64,000 nt of DNA from Bradyrhizobium cenepequi (GCF_020329485.1 NZ_JAGKJI010000002.1:1-64000); one strand, 5' to 3'; positions 9,227 to 18,304 are shown, counted from the stretch's first letter. Made by a program: numbers and translations. Notes: generated from the sequence alone by a model not told the origin.

Positions 9227-11518
9227 TCACCATCGATAGGTCAGCTTTGCGATCGCCTTGCGGCCTTCGGCATAGAAGCAACTCGTGGTGCCGTAGCAGG
9301 CCGCGACAAAGCGGTTGTCGGCAATGTTGGTGACGTTCAGGGCGAACCGATAGTTGTCCCTGGTGTAGGCGAGCAGTGCATCGACCGCGGTCGACGCCGG
9401 CACCTTGAAGGTGTTTGCATCATCGCCGAAGGTCGAGTCGACGTAACGAATGCCGCCACCGATCTGGAGACCGGCAAGCGGGCCGTCCTGCACCGTGTAG
9501 TCGGTCCACAGCGAGAACCGATTGAGAGGCACTGTGGGTGGCGCCTTGCCGACGTTGACGGGGTCCTGGGTGACCACGGCGTCGATGTAGGAATAGGCGG
9601 CACGGATGTTGACGCCTTCCCGCAGTGTGGCGGTGCCTTCGAGTTCGATACCGCGCGATTTCACCTGTCCCGTCTGCTCGGCAAAGTTGAATGGAGGCGC
9701 GTAGGTGACGACGTTGGACCGGGTCAGATCGAACGCCGCCAGGGTGATCAGCGCATTGATGCCGACGGGTTGATACTTCACGCCGACTTCGTACTGGACG
9801 CCAGTTTCCGGCTTCAGCAACTCGCCGGCCGCATTGACGCTGAGGACTGGCAGGAACGATTCGGCGTAGCTGAAATACGGCGCGATACCGTTATCGAGAT
9901 TGTACATCACCGCCGCACGACCGGTGAACGCCGAAGCGTCCGTCGTGGCGGAGGACCTTTGGAGATAGTTGTCGAGATCGGTGGTGACGAAGTCCTGCCG
10001 CCCGCCGAGCAGGAACGAGAGGCCGCCGATCCTGATCTGATCCTGTGCATAAAGACCAAACTGCGACTGCTTGATGCCTGTATCGTCATATGGGCCGTCA
10101 TAAGTCCACGTGTTGGTATAGACAGGCGCAAACACGTTGATCTTTCCGGTGCTGTACGATGAAGCGGAATCCCGGAATGACGTGTTGCGATAATCCATGC
10201 CGAACAGGGTGGTGTGACTGAGTATGCCGGTCACAAACTTGCCCTGGAGTTGGTTGTCGACGGCGAAGGAATTGATGGTCGAGTCTCCGGCACTGCCGGC
10301 GCGCGACATCAGGCCTGCGGCTTCGTCAGCCGCTGAGGCGTAGCCCGTGCCATAGAAGCTCCGCTGTTCGTTGTGCATCCACGAGTAACGCAGGTTCTGC
10401 CGGAAGGTGATGGCCTCGTTGATGTCGTGCGAGAGCAGGTAGCCTGCCGAGCTCTGTTCGGTATCAAACTGGTTGAAGTTCGGTTCGCCGCCGAAAAACG
10501 TAACTGGGATGATGCGGCCGTTGTTGGGGAACACCGTGCCCGATGGCGGCAGGAACTGCAGGCCCCAGCCGGCCTGATCTCTCTGGTAGTTGGCCAGCAG
10601 CGTTATCGTGGTGTCATCGTTCGGCTTGAACGTGACGGCCGGCGCGATGAAGATGCGGTTGTCCTTGGTGAAGTCGACCTGGGTTTCGCCGTCGCGGACC
10701 ACGCCTGTCAGGCGCCACAACACGGTGCCTTCCTTGTTGGCAGCGCCGCCGACGTCAAATTGTCCCTGATAGCGGTTGAAGCTGCCGCCCGACACCGAAA
10801 TCTCGCCGAATTGTTCGGCCGTCGGCAGCTTGCTGACATAGTTGAGGATGCCGCCGGTGCCGCTGCCGCCATACATCGCCGACGATGGGCCTTTCAGCAC
10901 TTCGAGCCGCTCGGCGCCGTAGGGGTCGAGGCCGAGGAAGTGCACGTAGTTGCTGCTGGGTAGCCGCAGGCCGTCGAGATAGAGGCCAGACATGGTCATA
11001 TCGAAACCGCGGATCTGCAAGCCTCCGAAGCGCGTATCCGATCCGCCGTTGACGTCGCCGCTGACGCCCGCGGTGTAGCGCAGTGCGGCGCCGACCGATT
11101 CGACACCCTGGTTCTTGATCTGGTCGGTGGTGATAACGGAGATCGACTGCGGGGTTTCGATGATCGGCGTGTCGGTCTTGGTCGCGGTGCCGGTGCGGGT
11201 TGCAACGAAGCCTTGAACCGGACCGTTGGCGCGCTCACCGGCGCCAGGCCCTGACGCGGTCGCGATCGGTGCAGCTTGCGGCGCACGAGCGGCGCGATTG
11301 GCACGTGCGGTGCGCGTGGTTGTCGCACGGCGGGACGGCTGGGCCGCAGCGGAACGTGCACGCTGCGGCGGTGCATCCACAGTGATTGCAGGGAGTGACG
11401 ACTGCGCCCGCGCGTCACCGGTCGGGAAGGACAGAGGGAGTGCGCTGACTGCTCCGAGGCAGATCATTCGCATGAGTTGCAGTCGAGTGATGGGAAGCGA
11501 ATGGGGTCCTGTTGCCAC
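9227..11518 (-). CDS. TonB-dependent siderophore receptor
   Basis: An outer-membrane gated channel of 763 residues for ferric siderophore uptake. After a signal peptide ending near ARAQSS there is an Ala/Arg/Thr-rich linker, a plug domain (about residues 105-230, with TPIIETPQSISVIT and a LKGPSSAMYG segment), and a 22-strand-type barrel ending in the terminal aromatic signature KAIAKLTYRW. The build matches FhuA/FpvA-like siderophore receptors. The PepSY protein downstream probably processes the imported complex. The cognate siderophore is unknown. I could not identify a convincing Fur or Irr box upstream. Confidence 0.92.
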   Translation of the reverse strand: MATGPHSLPITRLQLMRMICLGAVSALPLSFPTGDARAQSSLPAITVDAPPQRARSAAAQPSRRATTTRTARANRAARAPQAAPIATASGPGAGERANGPVQGFVATRTGTATKTDTPIIETPQSISVITTDQIKNQGVESVGAALRYTAGVSGDVNGGSDTRFGGLQIRGFDMTMSGLYLDGLRLPSSNYVHFLGLDPYGAERLEVLKGPSSAMYGGSGTGGILNYVSKLPTAEQFGEISVSGGSFNRYQGQFDVGGAANKEGTVLWRLTGVVRDGETQVDFTKDNRIFIAPAVTFKPNDDTTITLLANYQRDQAGWGLQFLPPSGTVFPNNGRIIPVTFFGGEPNFNQFDTEQSSAGYLLSHDINEAITFRQNLRYSWMHNEQRSFYGTGYASAADEAAGLMSRAGSAGDSTINSFAVDNQLQGKFVTGILSHTTLFGMDYRNTSFRDSASSYSTGKINVFAPVYTNTWTYDGPYDDTGIKQSQFGLYAQDQIRIGGLSFLLGGRQDFVTTDLDNYLQRSSATTDASAFTGRAAVMYNLDNGIAPYFSYAESFLPVLSVNAAGELLKPETGVQYEVGVKYQPVGINALITLAAFDLTRSNVVTYAPPFNFAEQTGQVKSRGIELEGTATLREGVNIRAAYSYIDAVVTQDPVNVGKAPPTVPLNRFSLWTDYTVQDGPLAGLQIGGGIRYVDSTFGDDANTFKVPASTAVDALLAYTRDNYRFALNVTNIADNRFVAACYGTTSCFYAEGRKAIAKLTYRW

Positions 11519-11854
11519 GCTGCGATGCCCGAAGTCTTGCCGGCTTGGCCGGTATAATTTTGATGCTTCGCTCTATCGCAGCTATCTTCGGAGTACGATG
11601 GGTGGTTCGTAGAATCGCTCCAGACTTGTGCGGTTCGAGTGCAGCTTGTTCCTGGAGTCCGAAGAGAGCGGATGCGGGCTGCGACGATTTGCCCGTTGCA
11701 TGGTTCGACTGCAATCGAGCTCACGATGAATTCTCTCTCGAAGTGTCATCCATCTTTGCGTTTGGGAAATGATCTTTGCGCGAATGCTTCGTGTTTGACG
11801 CAGCTCAAACGGCTCGCAAAGGCGATAGCGTAAACGGAGCCAACGGAGATTGGC
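11519..11854. other. Divergent promoter region, siderophore receptor and phaC
   Basis: About 336 bp shared by the receptor gene (minus) and phaC (plus). It holds the FixK-like box at 11795-11808 close to phaC. Nothing else specific was recognised; the short frames here have no recognisable product. Confidence 0.45.
11795..11808. promoter_or_regulatory. FixK/Fnr-type box upstream of phaC
   Basis: TTGACGCAGCTCAA has both TTGA and TCAA half-sites at the correct 6-nt spacing, 47 bp before the phaC ATG. The inner C before TCAA departs from the preferred purine, so binding may be weaker than at the phaB box. Confidence 0.5.
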
Positions 11855-13672
11855 ATGACAGCACAGGCAATCGATTCCCAAGTCGTCCCATTCGAGCCGG
11901 TCAGGCCGCCGTTGCAGGTCGGTGCGGCGGTCCCCGCGGTACGAGCACCGTTCGAGCCGCTATCGGCGTTCGACATGATCGATCACCTCGCCCATGCCAC
12001 GATCGCCCGCTGGACCGGCGGGTTGTCCCCGGCCGCGTTGACGCTGGCACTGCTCGACTGGCAGCTCCATTTGGCGATCTCGCCGGGCAAGCAGCTTACG
12101 CTGACACGGGATGCGATCCGCGACGCGATGCAGTTTTTCGAGACACTCGCCAATCCGCATCCGGTCTACCGCACCTGGAGCCTGATTGCGCCGGCGCCGA
12201 ACGACCGGCGGTTTTCAGAGCCGGACTGGGAATTGCCGGCCTTCAACCTGCTGGCGCAGGCATTCCTGCTGACCGAGCGATGGTGGCAATCGGCCACCAC
12301 CGATGTCCATGGTGTGGCGCGGCAGGGTGCGGCGATCGCCGATTTTGCGATCAGGCAGTGTCTGGACGTGCTGGCGCCGACCAATTTCGCGCTGACCAAT
12401 CCCGAGGTGCTGCGCAAGATCATCGAGACCGGGGGCGGCAACTTCGTCGGCGGCCTGCACAACTGGCTTGAGGACTGGAAGGCGCTGGTGACCGGTCACG
12501 GCGCGGCCCATGAATTCGTCGTCGGCCAGAACGTCGCCGTCACCAGCGGCAAGGTGGTCTATCGCAACGAATTGATCGAACTGATCCAGTATTCGCCGAC
12601 CACGCCTGAAGTCCGTCCCGAGCCGATCCTGATCGTGCCGGCCTGGATCATGAAATACTACATCCTCGATTTGTCGCCGCACAATTCGCTGGTCCGTTTC
12701 CTGGTCGAGAACGGCTTTACGGTGTTCATGATATCCTGGCGCAACCCGACGCCCGAGGACCGCGACATCAGTCTCGATGACTACCGTCGGCTCGGCGTCG
12801 ACGCCGCGATTGAGGTCATCAACCGGATCGTCCGCGGGCAGCCCATTCACGCCACCGGTTATTGTCTCGGTGGTACGCTGCTGTCGATCGCGGCGGCGCG
12901 GCTGAACAAGGAGAAGCCGGATTGCCTTCGTACCGTGACACTGCTTGCGGCGCAGACCGACTTCACGGAAGCCGGCGAACTCACGCTCTTCATCAATGAA
13001 AGCCAGGTCGCGTTCCTTGAGGACATGATGTGGCAGCGCGGCGTGCTCGAGACCACGCAGATGGCGGGCGCGTTCCAGATGTTGCGTTCCAACGACCTGA
13101 TCTGGTCCCGGATGATCCGCGACTACCTGATCGGAGAGCGGCAGCCGCTCAGCGATCTGATGGCATGGAACGCGGATGCAACCCGCATGCCCTATCGGAT
13201 GCATTCGGAATACCTCCGCCAGTTCTTCCTCAACAATGATCTTGCCGAAGGGCGTTATCGCGTCGACGGCAAGCCGATCTCGCTGTCCGACCTGCATTCG
13301 CCGATGTTCGTCGTCGGCACGCTTCGCGATCATGTCGCGCCCTGGAAATCGACCTTCAAGATCCATTTCCTCGGCGATGCCGACACGACGTTCGTGCTCA
13401 CGAACGGCGGCCACAACGCCGGCATCGTCGCGTCTCCCGACGAGCCCTGGCATTCGTACCAGATCCTGACCAAGCTGAAGGATGGACTCTATATCGGGCC
13501 CGATGAATGGCTGAAGGTCGCGCCAAAGCGCGAGGGCTCCTGGTGGCACGAATGGGTTGAGTTCCTGAATGCCCATTCCGGCGAACCGGTTTCGCCGCCG
13601 CCCATGGGCGGATGCGGCAGGGACGCCAGCGCGCTGGAGGATGCGCCTGGCCAGTACGTGCTGCAGCATTAG
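11855..13672 (+). CDS. phaC: Class I poly(3-hydroxyalkanoate) synthase
   Basis: Polymerises 3-hydroxyacyl-CoA into polyhydroxyalkanoate on the granule surface. The 605-residue protein has the PhaC N-terminal domain followed by an alpha/beta-hydrolase core. The lipase-like box GYCLGG (335-340) places the catalytic Cys at 337; the Asp (GTLRDHVAPW) and His (TNGGHNAGI) of the triad are visible near the C-terminus. The start ATG has GGAG upstream. It lies apart from phaB with a siderophore-uptake pair between them and has its own FixK-like box. A run of hairpins follows the stop. Bradyrhizobia usually carry several phaC paralogues; this may be the one tied to low oxygen (inference). Confidence 0.95.
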   Translation: MTAQAIDSQVVPFEPVRPPLQVGAAVPAVRAPFEPLSAFDMIDHLAHATIARWTGGLSPAALTLALLDWQLHLAISPGKQLTLTRDAIRDAMQFFETLANPHPVYRTWSLIAPAPNDRRFSEPDWELPAFNLLAQAFLLTERWWQSATTDVHGVARQGAAIADFAIRQCLDVLAPTNFALTNPEVLRKIIETGGGNFVGGLHNWLEDWKALVTGHGAAHEFVVGQNVAVTSGKVVYRNELIELIQYSPTTPEVRPEPILIVPAWIMKYYILDLSPHNSLVRFLVENGFTVFMISWRNPTPEDRDISLDDYRRLGVDAAIEVINRIVRGQPIHATGYCLGGTLLSIAAARLNKEKPDCLRTVTLLAAQTDFTEAGELTLFINESQVAFLEDMMWQRGVLETTQMAGAFQMLRSNDLIWSRMIRDYLIGERQPLSDLMAWNADATRMPYRMHSEYLRQFFLNNDLAEGRYRVDGKPISLSDLHSPMFVVGTLRDHVAPWKSTFKIHFLGDADTTFVLTNGGHNAGIVASPDEPWHSYQILTKLKDGLYIGPDEWLKVAPKREGSWWHEWVEFLNAHSGEPVSPPPMGGCGRDASALEDAPGQYVLQH

Positions 13673-13685
13673 CGGCGAGGCGTCA

Positions 13686-13707
13686 CCTCCCCTTGAAAAA
13701 GGGGAGG
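13686..13707 (+). terminator. Hairpin after phaC
   Basis: CCTCCCC (13686-13692) pairs with GGGGAGG (13701-13707) around TTGAAAAA. It starts 13 bp after the phaC stop and is followed by a second hairpin (GTTTGCGCG / CGCGCAAAC, 13711-13732). It could act as terminator or be part of a repeat element. Confidence 0.5.
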
Positions 13708-13804
13708 TCGGTTTGCGCGGCTACGCGCAAACCGTGTGGGGATCCTGCTTCCACGAGTCGTGCTCTCACGACCGCCTGCATCCGTGGCTGGACCCCCATC
13801 CCAA

Positions 13805-13836
13805 CCTTCCCCCTTTCAGGCCTGAAAGGGGGAAGG
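13805..13836. repeat. 32-bp perfect palindrome
   Basis: CCTTCCCCCTTTCAGG is followed by its exact reverse complement with no loop. It sits between the ends of phaC and the convergent kinase-fusion gene, about 130 bp after phaC. It looks like a dispersed intergenic palindrome that may also work as a bidirectional terminator. Confidence 0.6.
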
Positions 13837-13899
13837 AGTTGCGTCGGGCGCAAGCGGCGAGGTGTTTTCTTTTCAAGAGCGGGAGGAGACGAAGAACCA

Positions 13900-15462
13900 T
13901 CATCGGTCCGATCTATGCTCCCGTGTGGCATCCCGCGGAAGATGCCGTACGCTCCGCTCCAATGTCTCCTCCGGCGTTCCCGATGCATCGACGATCGCCC
14001 AATCGATGACACCCGTGTCGATGCGTTCCTGAAACAGCGCCACATCCTGGTTTGCGTCGGATGCATCGTTCCGGCGCGCGCCGATGCGCGCGAGGCGGAC
14101 GGAGGTTTCGGCAACCAGGAATATGCCGAAGAAATCGACGCCGCAGGAAGCCGTAAGCGGGCGAAGCTGGTTTCGCTCGTCTTGTTTCAGGAACGCTGCG
14201 TCGACCACGGCGGAAAGTCCCTGAGCCAGCACGCATCGCGCGCGATCAAGCATCTCGCCATAGACACGTTCGGACGTTCCGGGCGCATAGGCCGCCTCGG
14301 GTAGTTTGACGAGCGGGTCGACGCCAAAAATCTCCTTGCGGATCACGTCCGAGCGCAGCAGCACCGCGCCGGGTGCAGGCTGGACCAGTCCCGAAATAGC
14401 TCGCGCCAGAACGCTCTTGCCGGTGCCGGAGCGACCGCCGATCGCAATCAGCGACGGTTTTCCCGGCGCAGTCAGATCGAGCGCGAGCCCGAAATACGAC
14501 TGCGCATCCGACAGCGCGGCCGCACCGGCGCCCTGCGCATGCTTGGTCAGGAGCACATTGGCCCTGATAGCTGCGCGGATGGACAGGAACAGCGGCAGCA
14601 ACGCAAGCGCGCCGGCGTTCTGCCGCCAGGTCGCCTGCAGATAGAAGTTCAACAGGCGGTTCGCGGCAGCGCGGTTGCCGAAATGCAGCAGGTCCATCAG
14701 TGGAAAAGCGAAGTCGTAGAGCACGTCCGTCGTGGCGATGACGGGATCGAATTCGATCGCATCGAACAGGCGGGGCTTGCCGTCGATCATCACGATGTTG
14801 CCGAGATGCGCGTCGCCATGGCATCGGCGCACCATGCGAGCGGCGGCGCGGTGTTTCAGAAGCGCTTGGTTTTCGGCGAGCCGGTCGCAACTCAGGACGT
14901 GAAGACGCTCGACGTCCGCGCTCGCAAGTGCGGCGTGGCCGCGAAACGCTGTCGTGTTGTGCTCGATGAGGCTCGGAAGCGACGCGAGCCAGGTCTGGCC
15001 ATCCGAAACCGGCGCGCTATGGTGGGACGCCGCGAGCGCCTCGGCCAGCGGCTCGGCGAGTCCCGGTGTGATCTCGCCTCTAGCCGCCAGATGGTCGAGC
15101 GTTTGGTTCTCGTCGAACCGCGCCATCTCGACCGCCCACTCGATGACATCCCCCTTGCCGTTGATTTCAGGGCCAGTTTCGCCTTCCGTGATCGGCACCA
15201 CGCCACGATAGATATCCGGCGCGAAACGCCGGTTGACGGCTATCTCCTCCTCGCAGGCATGCTTGCGCTTATCGAGCGAGGAGTAGTCGAGATAGGGCAG
15301 CCTCACCGCGCGCTTGATCTTGTAGACGCGGTCGGGCCACAAGAACACGATCGAGCCGTGCGTGTCGACGCGCTGCGTATCGTGGCCGCCGGACGGCTTG
15401 CCGAGGAAATCCAGCACGCGATCCTGGCCGGTTGCGCCTTGATGGTGGGACGATGGCGTCAT
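13900..15462 (-). CDS. Aminoglycoside phosphotransferase-like / AAA ATPase fusion protein
   Basis: A 520-residue two-domain protein. The N-terminal part is a kinase-like fold of the aminoglycoside phosphotransferase family, with the catalytic loop HGDAHLGN (215-222) and a metal-binding FDAIEFDP segment (233-240). The C-terminal part is a small P-loop kinase-like domain with Walker A GGRSGTGKS (342-350). The fusion is a known family of unknown substrate, not an antibiotic-resistance gene. Its start overlaps the stop of the alcohol dehydrogenase (ATGA, 15459-15462), so the two are translationally coupled. The shared operon suggests a role in the same low-oxygen stress response. Confidence 0.88.
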   Translation of the reverse strand: MTPSSHHQGATGQDRVLDFLGKPSGGHDTQRVDTHGSIVFLWPDRVYKIKRAVRLPYLDYSSLDKRKHACEEEIAVNRRFAPDIYRGVVPITEGETGPEINGKGDVIEWAVEMARFDENQTLDHLAARGEITPGLAEPLAEALAASHHSAPVSDGQTWLASLPSLIEHNTTAFRGHAALASADVERLHVLSCDRLAENQALLKHRAAARMVRRCHGDAHLGNIVMIDGKPRLFDAIEFDPVIATTDVLYDFAFPLMDLLHFGNRAAANRLLNFYLQATWRQNAGALALLPLFLSIRAAIRANVLLTKHAQGAGAAALSDAQSYFGLALDLTAPGKPSLIAIGGRSGTGKSVLARAISGLVQPAPGAVLLRSDVIRKEIFGVDPLVKLPEAAYAPGTSERVYGEMLDRARCVLAQGLSAVVDAAFLKQDERNQLRPLTASCGVDFFGIFLVAETSVRLARIGARRNDASDANQDVALFQERIDTGVIDWAIVDASGTPEETLERSVRHLPRDATREHRSDR

Positions 15463-16442
15463 GGCCGCAACACCGCCGCGCCGACGAGATTGCCGCTGCG
15501 CAAGCGCGTCAGCGCCTCATTGGCCCGATCCAGCGGAAATGTGGTCGTGGTCGTCTCGATGCCCGCCTGGCGTGCCACTTTCAGAAAATCCCTGCCGTCC
15601 TGGCGCGTCAGGTTGGCGACCGAGACGATCTGCCGCTCGCCCCAGAGAATATCGTAAGGGAAGGACGGAATGTCCGACATGTGGATGCCGGCGCAGACGA
15701 CGCGGCCGCCCTTGCGCAAGGCGCGCAATGCCTGCGGCACCAGGGCGCCAACCGGCGCATAGATGATTGCGGCATCGAGTTCGGCCGGCGGTTTATCGCC
15801 GGAGGCGCCTGCCCAGTCGGCGCCAAGCGATAGAGCGAGCTGCTGCGCCTCGGTGTCACCCTCGCGCGTGAAGGCGTAGATCTCGCGGCCCTGCCAGCGC
15901 GCCACCTGCGCGATGATGTGGCCAGCCGCGCCGAAGCCGTAGATGCCGAGGCGCCTGCCGTCGCCGGCCATCACCAGCGAGCGCCAGCCGATCAGACCGG
16001 CGCAGAGCAGCGGTGCCAGCGCGACATCGTCGCCATCCTCGCCGAGCGGAAAGCAGTAGCGCGCATCGGCAATCAGGTGGCTCGCAAAGCCGCCATCGCG
16101 CGTGTAACCGGTGAAGCGCGGATGGTCGCAAAGATTCTCCTTGCCCTCGCGGCAATAGGGGCAGGCGCCGCAGGTGAAGCCGAGCCAGGGCACGCCGACG
16201 CGCGCGCCGGGCGCGAGATCGTCAACACCTTCGCCAAGCGCATCAATCCGTCCAACGACCTCGTGGCCCGGGACAATGGGATAGCGGATGTCGGGTAGTT
16301 CGCCATCGACGACATGCAGGTCGGTGCGGCAAACGCCGCAGGCGGAGACCTTGACGCGCACCTCGCCCGGCCCGGGCGACGGATCGGGACGCTCTTCAAG
16401 CACGAGCGGCGCGTTGGATGCCTGCAGGACCATGGCATACAT
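15459..16442 (-). CDS. Zinc-dependent alcohol dehydrogenase family protein
   Basis: An NAD(P)-dependent medium-chain dehydrogenase of 327 residues. Catalytic zinc ligands are Cys38 (ACGVCRTD) and His60 (PGHE), followed by a four-cysteine structural zinc site (Cys91, 94, 97, 105). The nucleotide-binding turn is GIYGFGAAGHI. This is an AdhA-like subgroup usually acting on short alcohols or aldehydes; the substrate here is not determined. It overlaps the next gene by 4 bp. Upstream are an 8-4-8 dyad at 16473-16492 and a FixK-like box at 16611-16624, which suggest induction under oxygen limitation. Confidence 0.92.
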   Translation of the reverse strand: MYAMVLQASNAPLVLEERPDPSPGPGEVRVKVSACGVCRTDLHVVDGELPDIRYPIVPGHEVVGRIDALGEGVDDLAPGARVGVPWLGFTCGACPYCREGKENLCDHPRFTGYTRDGGFASHLIADARYCFPLGEDGDDVALAPLLCAGLIGWRSLVMAGDGRRLGIYGFGAAGHIIAQVARWQGREIYAFTREGDTEAQQLALSLGADWAGASGDKPPAELDAAIIYAPVGALVPQALRALRKGGRVVCAGIHMSDIPSFPYDILWGERQIVSVANLTRQDGRDFLKVARQAGIETTTTTFPLDRANEALTRLRSGNLVGAAVLRP

Positions 16443-16472
16443 CAGAAATACCTCTCTGAGGCCACAAGGGCT

Positions 16473-16492
16473 GATGATTTCTTCAAATCATC
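16473..16492. promoter_or_regulatory. Dyad upstream of the alcohol dehydrogenase
   Basis: GATGATTT and AAATCATC flank a 4-nt CTTC spacer, a perfect 8-4-8 inverted repeat 31-50 bp before the start codon. Position and symmetry suit an operator, but no regulator family is recognised. Confidence 0.4.
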
Positions 16493-16610
16493 CCGCTCTG
16501 TATTGTTTCTCGAGCATCACCCCCGCAGAAACATTCGCGCTTACCGCAACGGAGAACTTGCCCACTTTTTCGGACCAGTTCCAGTCTGCCGGACGCGAGC
16601 ACAGATTCGT

Positions 16611-16624
16611 TTGATTTCGCTCAA
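16611..16624. promoter_or_regulatory. FixK/Fnr-type box between adh and the CYTH/CHAD gene
   Basis: TTGATTTCGCTCAA has the TTGA-N6-TCAA layout. It lies 169 bp before the dehydrogenase ATG and 175 bp before the CYTH/CHAD ATG. This is rather far from both, so the target is uncertain. Confidence 0.5.
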
Positions 16625-16798
16625 CCTCCACGCTTCCGGTTCGCGTGGGCAGCGGATTACACCTCTCTCGGTATGCCCCTCGGACGATACGGGCTGCAAA
16701 CTGGAACCATCGTTACGGGCTTGCGGCACCTTGGCTGCTCTTGGGCGTTATATGGTCGGGACTGCATCGGTCAGGTCAACGAGCAGTACGGAGGAAGG

Positions 16799-18304
16799 AT
16801 GGCTGTCGAGACGGAACTGAAATTCCGCGTCGCCGCGCACGACCTCAGATCTCTCGCCGGCTGGCGCATTCCCGGTGGAAAAATCGGTGTGCGGTCGGAC
16901 AGCGATCTTGTCTCGACCTATTTCGATACCGGGAAACACAAGCTAAGGCGCCACGGCTTGACGCTTCGCGTGCGGCAAAACGGCGACACGAACATCCAGA
17001 CGGTCAAGTCGGCAAACGGCGCGGGGCTTGGCCGAGGCGAATGGGAAGCCGAGATCAAGAACAGCGCGCCCGACCTTCGTGAAGCCGATGGTAGTCCGCT
17101 CGCGCCGCTCGCCTCCGGCAAGCTGCGCCGCAAACTGAAGCCCGTCTTCAAGACGTCGGTTCATCGCACCATCGTTCCGATCCGAACCCGGAGGAGCGAG
17201 GTCGAACTCGCCATCGATCGGGGAAGGATCGTCGCGGGACACCGTGCCAGCCCGATCGAGGAACTCGAACTTGAGCTGAAAAGCGGCCGGCTGACTGACC
17301 TGTTCCGTATTGCCAGAGCGATCGAGCGACGGTCGGGCGCCGAGCTCGACTTGCGGTCAAAATCGGACCGCGGCTATGGCCTCGCGCAAGGTAGCGAGGA
17401 ACAGGTCGTGTTCGCTGACCCGATCGAATTGGATGCCGACATGACGGCGAGCGAGGCGTTCCGGGTCATCGCCCGCGGGACGGTTCGTCATTTCTCCGGA
17501 AATGCGGACGCGGTCCGCAACCTTGATCCGGAAGGCGTTCACCAGATGCGGGTGGGACTCCGCAGGCTGCGCGCGGCGATCTCGCTGTTTGCGAAGGTGC
17601 TGCCTCATGCGAGGACGGGAGCCGTCAAGCGTGAGCTGAAGTGGCTCACGGGCGAGCTCGCGCCTGCGCGCGAAATCGACGTGTTCATCAAGGAGCAGGT
17701 CGAGCCGATCACGCTGGACCGCGCACTGAGCCGCGGCGGCGAGGCAATCAAGGACGAATTCGGCGAGAAGCGCGCCCACGCCTTCGCGCGGGCGAAGAAA
17801 GCGGTGAACTCGGAGCGCTTTCGCAGGCTGCCGGTCGACACGCTGGAGTGGATCGAGTTGAAGCCGGCCTCGCCAGCCAAGCACGGGGACGTCCCGATCG
17901 AAAAATTTGCGACCGACGTTTTGCACCGCCGTACCAGGAAGGCACGCAAGGAAGGCCAGCGTCTTGACCGGCTGTCTCCGCGCGCACGGCACAAGCTCCG
18001 GATCAGGATCAAGAAGATCAGGTATGCGGTAGACTTCTTCGAGGGGCTTTTTCCGGCCAAGCGCGAGCGAAAGAGGCTTAAACGCCTGTCCAGCCATCTC
18101 AAGAAGATCCAGGATGCGCTTGGTGCGCTCAATGACTTCGTTGCGCACCGGAAGATGGCGCTGGCGGCGGCGCTGCAGGCTCCACGCAGGAACAGGCGGG
18201 CGCGGGCACTTGCGGCCGGCGTGGTGGTTGGCCGGGAGGACGAGGCGGTCAAGCCGCTGATGAAGACGGCCCTCAAGGAGGCGCGACGGCTGCAAGTTGC
18301 GTGA
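16799..18304 (+). CDS. CYTH and CHAD domain protein
   Basis: A 501-residue protein with an N-terminal CYTH domain (triphosphate tunnel fold; the ExExK signature ETELK is residues 4-8) and a C-terminal CHAD domain (about 225-500), helical and rich in conserved His, Arg and Lys (VHQMRVGLRRLRAAI, RARHKLRIRIKKIRYA). CYTH domains hydrolyse triphosphate or polyphosphate, and CHAD domains bind polyphosphate and can localise to polyphosphate granules. The ATG at 16799 is preceded by GGAGGAAGG; the longer frame to 16673 lacks such a site. A location near phaB/phaC may reflect joint control of carbon and phosphate storage (inference). Confidence 0.93.
   Translation: MAVETELKFRVAAHDLRSLAGWRIPGGKIGVRSDSDLVSTYFDTGKHKLRRHGLTLRVRQNGDTNIQTVKSANGAGLGRGEWEAEIKNSAPDLREADGSPLAPLASGKLRRKLKPVFKTSVHRTIVPIRTRRSEVELAIDRGRIVAGHRASPIEELELELKSGRLTDLFRIARAIERRSGAELDLRSKSDRGYGLAQGSEEQVVFADPIELDADMTASEAFRVIARGTVRHFSGNADAVRNLDPEGVHQMRVGLRRLRAAISLFAKVLPHARTGAVKRELKWLTGELAPAREIDVFIKEQVEPITLDRALSRGGEAIKDEFGEKRAHAFARAKKAVNSERFRRLPVDTLEWIELKPASPAKHGDVPIEKFATDVLHRRTRKARKEGQRLDRLSPRARHKLRIRIKKIRYAVDFFEGLFPAKRERKRLKRLSSHLKKIQDALGALNDFVAHRKMALAAALQAPRRNRRARALAAGVVVGREDEAVKPLMKTALKEARRLQVA

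Noticed and set aside
12215..13669. 484-residue minus-strand open frame
   Set aside because: Antisense shadow of phaC; no recognisable motif.
13673..13899. CRISPR-like array suggested by closely spaced repeats
   Set aside because: The repeats are inverted hairpins of different sequence, not equal direct repeats with spacers.
13900..15462. Antibiotic-resistance gene because of the aminoglycoside phosphotransferase fold
   Set aside because: The fusion with a P-loop domain is a general family of unknown substrate; nothing supports drug inactivation.
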